Shown: positions 14,670 to 27,685 of the stretch, piece after piece
How the letters are laid out: each line of letters starts with the position of its first letter
How positions within the stretch are numbered: position 1 is the first letter of the stretch
Origin: Stenopsyche tienmushanensis
Lineage: Eukaryota; Arthropoda; Insecta; Trichoptera; Stenopsychidae
DNA length: 64,000 bases
Assembly: GCA_008973525.1 (NCBI GenBank)
Contig: WACJ01000402.1
Location: 1,922,001-1,986,000, forward strand
Direction: 5' to 3'
Translations under genes and position numbers: made by a program
The notes under the pieces: generated by a model
What the model saw: only the letters and a program-made list of their open reading frames with translations
Told to the model about the DNA's origin: nothing
Database searches by the model: none

Positions 14670-15420
14670 ACTGTTCGCGAAATAGCTAGCAAGTTAGAAA
14701 TTCCACAAACATCCGTCCATAATCATCTGACAAAATTGGGCTACATCAATCGTTCAGATGTGTTGTTTCCTCATGAACTGACTTCAGCGTATTTCAACAT
14801 GCAATCTTCTTCTCCAACGACATAATAGCCAACCTTTTTTGAAGAGACTGGTCACTGGAGATGAAAGTTGGATACTCCATGAGAATATCCAACGTAAACG
14901 GTCTTGGACCAAGGATACAGAAACTTTAACTGTAGCTAAACCTGGCCTACATCCAAAAAAAGTGTTGCTATGCATTTGGTGGGACTGGAAGGGGGTAGTT
15001 TATTATGAGCTACTTCAGCAAGGTGAAACGATCAATTCAACAAAATATTATTTCCAACTAGACAATCTAGTTGTTTTTCATCACGATAACGCCAGGCCTC
15101 ATGTGTCTTTGCTCGTCAGAAATAAATTATTATCATTTGACTGGGATGTTTTACCTCATCCTCCATACTCTCCGGACATTGCCCCTTCAGATTATTATTT
15201 ATTTCTTTTATTGAAAAATTCTTCTTGAACCTTGATCAATATTTTGCCAACAAACCTGGGAAATTTTAGCAAGAAGGCATTATGAGGCGTCCGAAGAGAT
15301 GGAAAAAGGTAATAGAACAAAATGGATCATATATTGTCCAATAAATTTTGATGCAAACACAAATTATTGTTAATTTTTTGCTTAATATGAAAACGAAAGA
15401 AACTTATGGGACAACCTAAT
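14670..15420 (+). mobile_element. Mariner element copy A, 5'-truncated
   Basis: It begins abruptly in the coding region at about 14672 (TTCGCGAAATAGC, the sequence found inside copy C). It ends with GAAACTTATGGGACAACCTAA, given as 15399-15419, followed by TA, the mariner target. The same end is at 45934-45953 (copy B), and in reverse and decayed at 52941-52954 (copy C). Confidence 0.85.
14674..15342 (+). pseudogene. Mariner transposase pseudogene (copy A)
   Basis: This is a decayed cut-and-paste transposase of the mariner DD34D type. The N-terminal part carries the helix-turn-helix tail and linker (VHNHLTKLGYINRSDV, FPHEL). A 14-base deletion relative to copy B after HELT shifts the frame. 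The frame resumes at 14839 with VTGDESW (first catalytic Asp), then HHDNARPH (second) and YSPDIAPSDYYLF (third). Exactly 34 residues separate the second and third Asp. A further frame break follows LLKNSS; a recognisable C-terminus (RPKRWKKVIEQNGSY) then runs to a stop near 15342. The N-terminal DNA-binding region is lost at the junction with the hAT. It cannot make an intact enzyme. Confidence 0.9.
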
Positions 15421-15421
15421 A

Positions 15422-17082
15422 TATGTTTATCTAAAATTTACACCTTGTAAAAATGAAAGCTTTTATATAACATCCCAATCAATTCCTCTATTATTTCGCG
15501 TATTATTCCCGTGGTTATCATAATGAAGAATCATATCGCATTTATTGGATAAAATTCAATACTCACAACTTTTTGCTTTTTGGTGTGGCTTTTCATAGCG
15601 TATATATTTTTTAAAATTGAGGTCGCCAACCACATCTCCTGTATGATTTAAACCCAAGATGATTGAGTTACGAGTGCAATCGCTTAACCGCGGAACTACC
15701 TACAGGTACCATTTGCTATTTAGTAATAGCAATTCAAAATGAACAATTCCATAAAGTATTAATTTTGGTCTCAACAATTATTGTTATTATATTTTTTGGA
15801 GATCGTTCGACATTAAAATATTTATTATGCTCACTTTACAGATGCATGTATTTTATATAATGTATGCCGATGAACTGTTTCAATCAAGGATTTCAGTAGG
15901 TCATCGCTGAATTTTGAGAGTCCTTCAGGTCATCCTTTAAAGTTCTAATACCCAATTTAAATTTCCTAAGCCATGATTGACATCTGTTTACTGTTAGAAC
16001 TTCGCCGAAAACTTCGTTAATGGCTTTAGCTGCCTTATTGGCATTCTATCCCTAATCAAAAAAACAGGATACAATATCGAAATACCTATGTCAATTTCTA
16101 GCTTGAGTTTTGTCCTGAAACTTAATCTTAACTTTAAATGATCTATGTGTTTGAAATATTTTAAAATTGTACATTATATTAATATTAAGAATATAATTTT
16201 TCTTGTCAACGGCATTGTTCAATTTAAGTATTAATCTTTATCAATTTTATTGTGGCTCGATATAAAACATCTAATGTTCGATCACTCCAATTTAAAGACT
16301 CCGCGCTATTCGCTCGTTCTTTATCGATTTATCCATAATGCAATTGCATTTGGTCCGGTTTTAGTCTCCATTTTGATCAATTCGAGCGTATAAAGTGTCC
16401 ATTACGGGAGCAATTTGTCCAAACCGCAAGATCCTATATATAGCTATCCACGCACGGTGCTCCCTCGTAGATTTATAGGTCTGAAGTTAGATTATTTGTT
16501 GGACTGTAAGTGACTTGTCTTTCTTTGTAGCAGAGTGACTGCGATAAAACGTTCAACATATTTCACCTCAATTTCACGCGGTGCGGTTACTTACTCCGCG
16601 GCGAGCTCGTAAACTTGCTCCCGGAGTCGAAGAGGAAGACGTCCCGGAGACTGATGAAGTGCTTTGCCGATGGGAGCGTGCGACATAAAGACCCTGAGCC
16701 AAAGACTTTGCCAAATTCCACCTGAACATTGTTAAGAGCCGATAGATCACACCGATTTATTGTAAAGGTTCCTGCGAAGAAGTCGCCATTGCGATTTGAT
16801 ATCCTATAACGACAATAGATCAGATTTTTATATTAATATATTTAATAAGCCTTTGAAAACTAATTTTATACATATGTCTCTTTAAATCTCTTTAACACGG
16901 TTTGATTTCTTTGTTTTTGGATCAAGTATTAGAGCGGTCTTAATGCAACGTATTGATATTTGGTTCGACACATGAAGAAGAATTTTTATTAATTATTTAG
17001 GTTTTGATTAGTTTTAGATTTGTTACCAGAGCAATATTTTCATGAATAAAGCCAGTTCATTATGTTAAAGTATAAAATGTGT
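15422..17082. other. Intronic sequence, nothing recognised
   Basis: AT-rich sequence with no supported gene or repeat. A GC-richer patch near 16560-16740 has no recognisable coding. Confidence 0.5.
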
Positions 17083-17290
17083 CGAGCCGTCAAAATGACG
17101 GTTATTAATTAGGTATACATCATACGTAACTTTTAAATTACAAAGCTGAGAGGGACATAAATTGGGTAAATATTCATATCATTCCATCAATAATAATCAG
17201 CAAAGAATACCACAAAATAATAGTAAAGATTTTTGTAAATTTGCTCTTAAAATTCCGTCAAATTGACGGGTGCGGTAAACCTAGTGTTAA
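17083..17290. mobile_element. Probable small piggyBac-like element or end
   Basis: The right side reads CCGTCAAATTGACGGGTGCGG and then CCTAGTGTTAA, ending in TTAA at 17287-17290. The palindrome CCGTCAAaTTGACGG is typical of subterminal repeats. The left side has the related GCCGTCAAAATGACGG at 17086. The left TTAA is not clear, so this boundary is approximate. Confidence 0.45.
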
Positions 17291-19335
17291 TTTGCATAGT
17301 TTCGTATAGTGGCTCTTGATGGTCATTTCGTCAAATACACTCCACTAGGAATACGTAATAAAGCCGCCCTTCAATTATTTATTATTATAGTGATTATTAT
17401 TAGAAGGGGTGTCCGTAATTCACCTCAAGCGGCCCAAGTCCCGCTCTTAATTAGAGGTCCGCTTTGGAGAGTGCTAATGCCCCGCAATAATTGACCGGCA
17501 GGATCTACTCCTGGAATAAAACTTAGCAGGATTTCAATATTCGCGCGTGGGACGGTGCCTCCAAATTGCCCCCGGCATTCGGCTAAGGCTTTTGAGCTTA
17601 ACCCACTAAAAGCTCCGTAACGAACTAACTACGACAGCTTCCGCTTTAATGCGTACATGGAAGAAAATTTAGTCGGGAAAGAACACCTGTGCCTCCATTG
17701 TGACGCCGCCCCAACTTTAAGGCTTTCGCGCTCATTTTCAATATTTTTTCCGCCCTCGAGCGGGTCCCGGCCGCCCCAAAGTTTCGCAGTCCGTAAAGCG
17801 CCCCTAACTTGTCGTACCGGTAAATTTTGAAACGCTTTTTTATTAATTTTCCGTCTCTTCGGGTCCCATCCCCAATGTTATACATATTTTAAATATTAGA
17901 GCGCAATCCTAACTTGTTAGGATCTGAAAGCTCTCACAGTTGATATTCTGCTTTTACTTCCGACATTTTGACGAAATACCATGAACCCTCAGACTAAAAA
18001 TATTAAATATTAAATGTATTTTCCCTATTTATCTCGCCATCATTATTTCATGTCTTACATGCATATTTAATGAATAGATCATCACATAGCAATATTGCAG
18101 GTATATATGAGATATACACACAAAATTTAAGATTTACTTATTCTATAACTGTAATGATCGATTCAACGACCTAATTTTTCAACGCTATTTTCAGCATTTT
18201 AACGATATATTAACTAAAAAATTGCAAAGTAAAAATTCAGATCAAATCACTGCTCGTTTATTCCATATTCTGATCAAACCATTTAAAATCGTCGAATAAG
18301 AACACGTTACGTTAATTATGTAAACATTTTTAGCAAAAATGTAAAGTCAGCATGTCCCTTGAATGAAATTTTATAAATAGAGCCGACAAGTCCTACATTT
18401 TTTTAGTATCACAAAACCTTTCCGTGTAATGAGGCGTATATATAAATGTCGCGCGCCACAGTTTAGCAGCATTTTATCAGACGAGATATCGCGTTTGTTA
18501 GCGCGCAGTCTTGAATATTCATTTTGCATACTTTGCTTTTTCTTTGTGTCGTTTATTTTACCTGTTTAGTAGGAACGGTCACCGGAATAATTACACCCTT
18601 CCACAATCCCGACGCCCGCTTGCAAATATGTATTGTTTTTAATTTGGAGCAATATATATATATATATATAGATTTGTTCGAAATCTTGGTCGCTTCGAAT
18701 GGGTTTCGTCGCGCTTTTTGTGGTGGTTTTTAAAACCCCGCAGAAAAACCTCGCGATCAGAACGCCCTCATTATATTTCACCTGAATCTTCTCGTTTTAT
18801 TTTTGATACTTCCCCGCCGAAAATTCGAGTCGTGGTGAAAAGCGAATTCTTCTATATTTATGAGGGCGATCTTTTGTTCCATTTTTATTGTGTCATTCTC
18901 CTTAATGGCGATGGTTGAACCCTGAGCCGTGAATGTGGAGTAATTACCCGTGGATGTGAGCAACAGCGTTTGTCTCGAATCCGTATTTTTGCGTTGAATT
19001 CGCGTATTATAGCTGCAGCATGGCTTCATTAATTGTATATTGTAGCGAAAATATTTGCATTTTAAATGCGAATTGTCAATTTCGTGCTTGTATTTTATTC
19101 CGTATGAATTTTCGACAAGCACGCGTCTATTAAACAGCGACATTGTTTCGCATTGTCGATTCAATTACGTTCATTGCTCGACGGTTTTATTAAAATTTTG
19201 TATTTAATTACTGTGTAAGTGATTCAATTATATTCCACAATAATTACTGTAATTGGTTAACAATACAAAAAACACAAATATTCAAACAAGGATGGTGTTA
19301 AATTGTCCATGCGATGATCATGACAAAAATTCATG
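17291..19335. other. Intronic sequence, no supported gene
   Basis: It holds a (TA)n microsatellite near 18653-18671 and GC-richer patches near 17500-17850. A minus-strand open frame lies at 18778-19164, about 121 codons from its first ATG. I recognise no domain in it and do not call it a gene. Confidence 0.5.
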
Positions 19336-19337
19336 TA

Positions 19338-20180
19338 CACTCAAACCTCTTTTTGTGCCATTTCGAAGTTATGCGTTTTTTTAAAAGCGATTTTTTTTTA
19401 AATTTCATAAAGAGAACGTATCGAGATATTTTGTATAAAATAGGAAATAAATCATCAACACTAACCGAAATTTTGGAAAAAAAAATATAATTTGGGACTG
19501 TGTAAATCATATTGCATCTGTTATCGCTGAATATACGACCACGCCCTTTATTCTAGTTTAGAATTTTGAAAACATTGATTTAATTTTCCCAATGTTTCAA
19601 CTTTTAAGAATACATTCTCCAAAGGAATTTCCAAAATTCCAACTACTTACGCAGTTATAGCTATTTTAGTGTCGCGGCAACTTGGCCGGTTCTACTGTGA
19701 CAAAATAAGACCAAAAAGTGACTTGACAAAAAAGTGACTATAGTGTCATCTTTACTAATTTTAAATTATATTATTGGAAAGAGAAAATCTACACAGAACA
19801 ATGATGATATTGATACTGTATATACTATTTCAATCGAAGAAGAGAACGATTTTGAATCATATCGAAAATCGCAACGAAAAATATCATACAGCGATGATAG
19901 TTTGTAATTAAAATAATTAGTATTTTTCTAGTGGATGTTTGGCATTTTAAGTGCCAGATGTCAGACATCATTAAAATTTTACCAATGATGCAAGACGTCC
20001 TTTAAATGTTACCAAAAATGTTGTTTTTCAATTGCCTTATTGTTTTCCTGTTTTTTATTAACTTTTTTTGTGCGATTTTGGATATATTTTATATAGCTGT
20101 TTCAAAGTTATGCGGTCTTTAAAATCTATGGAACGCATCTTCACATTTTCTATGTAAGTCATAGCTTTTTTTGTGCGAGT
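19338..20180. mobile_element. Tigger/pogo-like non-autonomous element, copy 1
   Basis: It starts CACTCAAACCTCTTTTTGTG just after TA (19336-19337), and the body is homologous to 47474-48468 over most of its length. Shared landmarks include GGAAATAAATCATCAACACT, GACTGTGTAAATCATATTGC and the right part AAGTTATGCGGTCTTTAAAA. Copy 2 has about 180 extra bases (47816-48000). A short acidic open stretch (NDDID...FESY) near 19801-19910 looks like the N-terminus of a transposase but is too short to classify. The right terminus is not preserved here. Confidence 0.6.
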
Positions 20181-21599
20181 TTAATATGTACATTATTCTT
20201 AGACCCCAAAAAACAATTTAAATTATGGCATAGTCTCGCTTTATATATTATTTTTAATTCAACTCTTATTATATAATACTTCGCGTCTTGCCAATGCAAT
20301 ATTTATATGCAAGCAAGCCACTTGGTGATTGCTATATAAAATCGACGATAAATCTGTCCATCATCGATGGATTCAATCTGCATTCAGTGGGGTCAGTCTC
20401 TCGCCCCTTCGGGACCCTTCAAATTCTATCGCGAAGAACTTCATTTTTACCCTGGACAATTTTTCTCGCATAAAAATCACATCAATCGCCGCGCAGTCGG
20501 CCCATTGTTCCAAAGGCCGCAAACATTCAATGGCCATGGTCATAAATCAATGTGGTGGAAGTTCTCCTGGAGGCTTAGAGCCTTGATGTGGTCCGCGAAC
20601 GCCGAGGGAGACCTCCCCGTTCACGGTCCGGCTGCTCCTCCGCGTCCGGACCTTTCCTCGCCTATAATATACATCTATGTACAAATCTTATATTTCAAAA
20701 ATGAAAAACACACATTTTTTCGCCCGACTTGTGTAATATAATATAACTCCGTCGTATACTTACAGCATTCTTAAATTACTTAGCGACAGATGGTATTGAT
20801 GATTAATATTTGCAGCCGAATTGCGTAGGAAACCCTCCACGAAAAACATATATAGCATCGTCTATTTGCGACGTTCATACGAGCTTTATTAACTTATGAA
20901 CATATTCAACGTCTTTATCCTATATTAAAGCAATTTCTGACGTAATGGGCTAATTCTTCGAATCTTATTGTTCGGGTTCAAATTCAGATCGTGTATTTAT
21001 CATAATACTAGATTTACCAAATGTTTTGAATAAATATTAACTTAAATTTAAGATGTGTGAAGTTTCAGTCAAATTTTTACCTCGAATCAAAAACTTATAT
21101 GGATTAAGGCATTGTAATCTGTTTTAGTCCAATGTTGATAAAAAAAAAATTAGATTGACTGCATGGTCAATTCAAAAACTCGAATCTAATCCATCATCTG
21201 TCTTGAATTTCGCCCCTCCTGGATGTCGCATTATTTGTCCATAAATACAGACTTCAGCGTGGATAGTGATTTATGGTCCTCCCAAAATGTATTACAACAA
21301 TCATACACTACTTGTATTCGAGTACCTACAGATATAATTGAGGTCTGCAGATGGCAGTCTGATTTGGCCATTTTAGTTTTGTTTGGCGATTTTAGACATA
21401 AAATATCGTATATTATCGTTGATCGCTTCCAAAATAACTATATTATCAATCCGTTGAATTATGACGAAAAGCAACGCTTGTAATTCTATTAGCGCATTAT
21501 AATAATATGACAATATTTTACCCAAATATTATAAGTGATATTACTAATGATAATCCGGCATGCGTTGCAATGCCACGCATAACAAACTGCGTACATTAC
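20181..21599. other. Intronic sequence, nothing recognised
   Basis: A GC-richer patch at 20380-20660 has overlapping open frames without any recognisable product; the rest is AT-rich. Confidence 0.5.
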
Positions 21600-21855
21600 T
21601 TTTATTAGGCTTGTGTTATTCCCGCAAGTATAAACAATAAATTGATAAAGTTTTATTGCAATCGGATGAACGATATGGTAGCGCATTAAATACGAACAAA
21701 CAAACATTGATTTTTATATATTAAATTAGATTATGCCTATGTTACTCGCGTAATTCTTAGCAATAAGTGGATGAAGTTTAATCGCAATCTGGTGAACGGT
21801 CTGGCAGCGCATTACATACGAACAAACAGATATTATTTTTTATATATTAAATTAT
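21600..21855. repeat. Diverged tandem duplication, about 128-bp unit
   Basis: Segments 21600-21726 and 21729-21855 align along their length. Landmarks are GCAATCGGATGAACG against GCAATCTGGTGAACG, AGCGCATTAAATACGAACAAAC against AGCGCATTACATACGAACAAAC, and TTTTTATATATTAAATTA in both. Confidence 0.65.
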
Positions 21856-21936
21856 TATAATATACGCATTCTTAATGTGCTAAATCTGTTATCGGATATA
21901 GGTGATCACCATGAGTCTTTTATGGGGAAATTATTT

Positions 21937-22134
21937 CAAACCAGAATTGAACCGAAAGCCAATAACCGTTTTAGGAGGGAAAACGGACCTGAAACGATTC
22001 GAAAATATTGATTTTTTCGGTTCGGTACACGTCTTACGCGAAAAAGAGAGATAATATTATTATCAACCCAAATTCCAGCATGTAATTTTCCCAGAACGAA
22101 AACCAAAATGAAAAAATAGCCATTCGAAACCCTG
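21937..22134. repeat. hAT-like small repeat ending CGAAACCCTG
   Basis: The left side has TTTCAAACCAGAATTGAACCG and the right side CCATTCGAAACCCTG. The internal aaccg/gaaaac-rich sequence resembles the fragment at 6007-6120. The end CAGGGTTTCG fits a hAT terminal repeat, but no 8-bp duplication was found. Confidence 0.4.
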
Positions 22135-25100
22135 CTCTAAAATGGGGTGGTATAGTGTTTATCTTATTTTTGTTTAAAATATAGAAGCAAACGACGTACA
22201 TACTATAAGATCGTCAATTTTTCATATTTATAATCTAATTTCGTTTTAATATAATCTAAATTGTATATATTATTGATCTGATAGTTCAATAACTCGTACA
22301 ACTCGTTTCAATTTGGCTTTCCCGCCTCTGAATGGCTCCAGTTTCGGCGTAGATGTTTTTTTGTGGAAATCTTTTCGTTGCCTTTTGAGTACATCCGAGC
22401 TTATGAATGTATTATAGAGTTTGAAGCTTTCACGAAAAGCTCGTATATGCAATTGTCGCTACCACGAAAAGCTCGCCCGCTTGGTCGATGTAAGCCGCAC
22501 GAATTTATTTCACACCGGCGACGAATAGTGGCTAGCCCACCACTAGATTTACGGACTCCCATCCGCCAGGGGCGACCGTTTGATAACTGCGGTCCTGTGC
22601 TTTTGGAACAAAATTGAAATTTATTGACCCCTCCTTAATTTCCAACCGTTATTCTTAATACACCACTAACGCGTGGAATAACACGCTACAAATTATGCTT
22701 TTAAAATATTTTTTTCGTGTTTATTTAAGCATTATTTTTGTAACCGGAATATAATATTGAAATTCGGATTTTTGCAAAATTCAAGCGATTATATGCAAAT
22801 TTAAGTTTTAGTCGCGCCACGGCTTTGTAAGGTCTGACTGGGAAGAGTTCTATTGAATACACTACCGTTTCCTGTTGCCATTACCCCATTCTTGTAAGGC
22901 TTTATGGTTGTTTGTGTAGTACGAACCGAGTTGTTTGTATCTATGTAATATTCTCACACACCTTTACCACGTACCTAGGTAAAGACTCTTTTGATTTCAT
23001 CTCAACACTGTATAACAAAAATATTCCAATTCCATTTTGGCTTATGTGCATTTTAAGCCTATTGCCATAATGAATATACAAAAACTATGTAAAATAATTA
23101 TGTTTGTATTGAAATCGCAATAAACTCGAAATATAATTTTATTAAATATCAAAGCATATCATTGAATCCTGAGATTTTGCTATACTTTATTCCCTATTCA
23201 ATCGATGATGCTAATTAAGATACGTCTAATACGCCTTTTATAACCTCATTTAGACTATATTCACTGTCGCAATTGTATATTTAATTACTCCTACAAAAGA
23301 TTCGTATTAAACAAGAGATTTATATCTCACACGGAACGATATATCGTCGTTAGCGTCTTTTTGCAAGTGCTACCAATGACAATGTATCATTGTTCGGTAC
23401 TAAAAAGTTTAAGGAACGGTGCTTATGAATTGAAAATTACCATAATCAAATTTTGAGGATCGTTCTGATTCAAGAATATCTTTAAATGTATTTTAATGTA
23501 GTAATATTTTCAACAACAAAATATTTGCTATATATATATTTTGGCAAATATTTTAATTGTTAACAATATTCTCGCTCGAAAACGGTTTTGAGTGCAAAGA
23601 GTTGAACTCTTTCAGCGATGTACGTTTTTTGCGACTCACATCCGGGACCATCCGTTAATATGTATGAAGGTACGAATGCGTTCTCAATTTTTGAGCCATA
23701 TTTCAATTTCGGTCAGTAAATAAAATACGTGCCCAGTTACAGGGGACTTTGGAAGGAAGCGAAACCGGCATATATTACCCCCGCATTTGTAGAGATATGA
23801 TATCAGAGATTTTAACCGGTTATTCGAGTCGGCCATTCGCAACGAGGATGTGTGGTTCGCATCCTCCGTACCTGGAGTCGGTCCAGCCTCCCCCCGGATC
23901 GCCGGGGGATGACCGCTCCGTACTTATCTTAAATACGCCGTGAAATGCTACATTTTACAGGGTCTCGGTGGTGATTTATTAAGTCGATCCGGCCGCGTCT
24001 TGTCCGGGGTAAATCCTTACTTTTGTGATATTGTGACCGCGAAAGCTCCTGAAATATCGTTTCGCTCGTGTGTGTTTTTATTTGCGCTCCCCGGAATTAA
24101 ATCCCGCAAGAACAAATGTACATGAATCACAATTCTAGCACAGCTAATATCATTTTAGTAGAAGGCAATATATTTCTGCGGACGCAAATATACAGCGCGG
24201 CTCTGACGTCCCGGGTAGCCGTTTAATCTTCCGTTATATTTCACAATGTCACGTCTCATTTATCGTTCCTTATTTAATAAAAAAACACACACCCTCGCTC
24301 CGAAGAAAGCTGCTAAAAATCGCCTTGATTTATATACAAGTTTCGTGGCGCTTTTCCGAGTCTACATTTTCATTCATATGCCATTTTCTTCAGCCACGAG
24401 ATGAATAGTTCGGCGTCGACGTAAAGTGAAATAGCGCCTCCGACGAAATGTTCGTAAAGAAAAAGCGAAAAATTCGTCTATGAACATGTCTAGAACTACA
24501 GTGCCAAAGTGGACACCCTAAATATGGGATAGACAAAGTCCATATTGATAAATTATACACATAAACGTACCTGAACATTTCGATAGTGCAATTAAATTAT
24601 TATATAAACCAAGTGCTTTTAATTTATTTTTTTACGTAATATAAGTGATATGACTAAGGAAGACAAATGGAATAATTCATTAAGAGGGATTGATGTCACG
24701 TCGGACGGTCGTATTGCGTTGTTGGAAGGATTCGAGGACTTTTGCGGTGGCAAGTAGGCCATGGACCTCTAAGTCTTCGGGCGCGGTGAAAAGCTGTCTG
24801 CCAGGGTACATCGGGGGGTGGGGACGGGTCGACGTACCTGGCCTGGAAGAGGGCGCCCTCTGACTTTCGTCCCTGCCCCGGCCCGTTCTTGCGAAGATAA
24901 CCGCTTCCTACACCTCAACTTCATGTTGCTAGTGGACCTCAAATGGTTTGAAAAGGTACTGTCTTTATGCTCGGGGACCATTTTCGGCTTTACAACTATT
25001 TTAAATTGAATTAAGAACATCAACAGCTTAAAATGTGCCATATGCCTTTTGACAATAGATATATGGTCTTAATTCAATGATCAAATATTATTTAACCAAC

Positions 25101-27685
25101 TTCAAATACACACAAACAAAGAGGACTTTATCGTGAGTATAATTTTTACAATTTACATTCAATACGTAGCATAAATCTACCAATGCACTTGCCTATTTTA
25201 TTATATATTACACAAACTCACATTTTGGCTTACAACGCATCAAAAATATACCTAGATATGAATGCATATAAAAAAGATATCTATGTAAAGTACAATATCT
25301 GAATGATGTTATGTGAGTGTTAAGATCATCAATAATTTTCAACGAGCAACTTGAAATCCTCGAAAATATCCGGTGGGAATGTGTTGGTTATTTTTGGTCG
25401 ATTCACATTTTAAACATTTTCAGCCGAATCCCAAATGGATGCTCTCAATTCAATGTTGATGGATTTATTATTTATTTTGGAATATCTCAGTTTAGAATAC
25501 CTTTTTTAAACAATATAAATTTTGTAGAACTTGCGCATATCTCTATCGTATACACTGACAAAGTACAGTCAAATAAATATAACTGTAGATCGAGATAAAA
25601 ATGTAATTACACTTGCGAATTCGAATGAAAAATGGTATTCAAATATTTATCTCATATAATCTTAAATCTTAGATCATCACTAATCAATCTTTTTTGCTTA
25701 AATTCGAGTTTTGCCCTATAATTTTAAATTTAATCGCAATAAGGTCCATATAAACAAATATAAAGCTTTTTAAGGTTCTTATTCTTGAGAGATTTTTTTT
25801 CAATGACTATTGAGTTAATTGGAAAAGCGCTGATTTTATGTATGAAAGTAATTTTGGCATATCTCATTTGTATCAAATTTATTTATTTAAAAGGGTATAT
25901 AAATGGACCTGATATTGGCGCTTTTGTTGGTTATATAAAGCGACCTTAATTAATTCTTCACTAAGTTGATCATCTTTAGTTTCCCAATAATTGCCCGTAA
26001 ATTGTTTGATGCCATTAAGGGCGCACCAAGGACGGCAAAAATCGCCAGTTAAGGGACGTTACGGGAATTAGTCGGAGGCTTCATCCCTGTCCCATCCTCG
26101 CTGTCGCAGCTCCCGGTTGCGAGGTGGCGCGTGTGAACCTCCGATAGGAAGAGCAAACAACATCAATTACACCCCAAAATCGACAATGTACTCTAGCCTT
26201 TGTTTAAGTATGACGCAACTTGGCCTGATTACTCTGCCTATATTTATATATATATATACATTCAATCTTGGGGTAGAAAAATGGACGATTCGAAGATTCC
26301 GACGAATGGAAATATTCGATGTGGTTATTATTTCCTTTGTGATTCAACCCTTTGCAGATCAACGGTATCGTTTATCACAGCATGGTTGCTTATCTTTTGT
26401 GATCGGCCTATATTATTTATGTCAAGAACAACGTCTGTCAACGTTTCTAAATGTATTTCTCAGCATGAGGTTGAGATGAATTTTAATTTGATCTTTACAA
26501 AAAAATTTGAGACACCCTCAAACATAACAACAACAGCGATTACGTTCACATCAAACGATGGATATCTTTGATGTATTGTCGATTTAAAATACGTAAAAGC
26601 ATTGCTCTTATGCTTTAATTATGACTCCATGCTTTAATTATGACTGCTGATTTTTAATAAAATGTATTGGGATGTGCTTTGTTTCTGCAATTACCAATGG
26701 TACATTTTAATCGACCACCTTTGGATCGACAGGATCAAAAGCTCTTCGGCATTTATTTGCACAGCTCGTACACAAAATGGCACGGCACAATTTACCTTTG
26801 GCAGGGTTTCAGAAACTGGAAAACATTATTGGTAAACCACAAGACCGTATTTGCTATTGTCGGCAAAAGTCCAACAGGTTCCATTGAAAACATTTCCAAT
26901 TTTCACGGCAAAGGATAAACAAGACCTTTGCCCCGGCAGTTAAATTTAATTCACTTCGAATTGTCTTATTGTTTCGATGTAATCGGCTTAAATTCGATCA
27001 ATGCGAAGTCTTAATAATGTCACAAAAAGCGCAAAAAATACGCCCCTTGAGATTGTATCGAAAAAAGTTTCGATATTCTTAAATTCGAGTATTACTCTGG
27101 CGTCGTCCCCATATCGTGTTTCTATGCCGCCATTGAACATTTTTCATTGTTTGCATTATTTAAAACGATATCATTGAAGCCCCGCCGCGAGATATTATTC
27201 ATTCCCTTATGATACCCTTATAGATTAAATTTTAAAAAGGGCGTCCCTTATTTTTATTGAAATTCTTTGCGTTTTTGTTTTAAAAATAATGCGCCCTGTG
27301 TGTGCTGCCTCATAGAAATCTTCCGGGCCAAAATAACAAAAGCAAATAATTCACCTTCATATCCGCATAAATCTTAATGAAAATTCCCCACAGACCTTTT
27401 TCTTTCCATTCTACTAAAAAAAAGAGAGAAAATGGGATTGTCTGAATTTCCTTACAATAATGAAATCCTACTTTTTATTATGTCATTTCAGATTAAATCC
27501 TTAGTTTAATCTGAAATTTGTCGGAATAAATATTTGTTCATGGTAATCCCGAAATTAAAGCGTCCATAACGGACGTGATGCGATTACAGATGACCGTGCT
27601 CCCCCTGGAGTGCTCCCTGTTCGATCTTGATATTTGTGAAAGTTATTCGACTAATCTGACGTGCTTTATTTTTGATCATTCGCAG
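22135..27685. other. Intronic sequence before the first exon, nothing recognised
   Basis: No gene supported. A perfect 7-bp GC stem with a 4-base loop (CCCCCGG-atcg-CCGGGGG) lies at 23891-23908. GC-richer patches at about 24740-24900 and 26010-26150 have no recognisable coding. Confidence 0.5.

Larger units (their letters stand above)
1..27685 (+). other. Partial dystrophin intron upstream of the first exon
   Basis: At least 27.7 kb of AT-rich non-coding sequence precedes the exon at 27686. I found no stretch that reads as dystrophin or another protein with splice signals. The open frames here are short, usually lack an ATG start and match no family I know. It holds the repeats listed separately. 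The preceding dystrophin exon must lie to the left of the window or be too short or divergent for me to see. Confidence 0.7.

Noticed and set aside
18430..18735. TATA-box-like sequence followed by an open frame resembling a secreted peptide (signal-peptide-like hydrophobic start)
   Set aside because: The frame has no ATG at its start and ends in a (TA)n repeat and low-complexity sequence. TATATAAA is expected by chance in AT-rich DNA.
18778..19164. Minus-strand open frame of 128 codons
   Set aside because: No family resemblance and no ATG at the frame start. Plausible as chance in a GC-fluctuating intron.
20329..20741. Overlapping plus-strand open frames in a GC-richer patch
   Set aside because: Two frames are open at once through the same DNA, which is typical of GC-rich non-coding sequence. 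No domain seen.
23820..23870. tRNA-like B-box phrase (GGTTCGCATCC)
   Set aside because: No matching A box or cloverleaf could be drawn around it.
24740..24900. GC-rich island as a possible promoter or exon
   Set aside because: No Inr/TATA arrangement, no splice-bounded frame and no similarity recognised.
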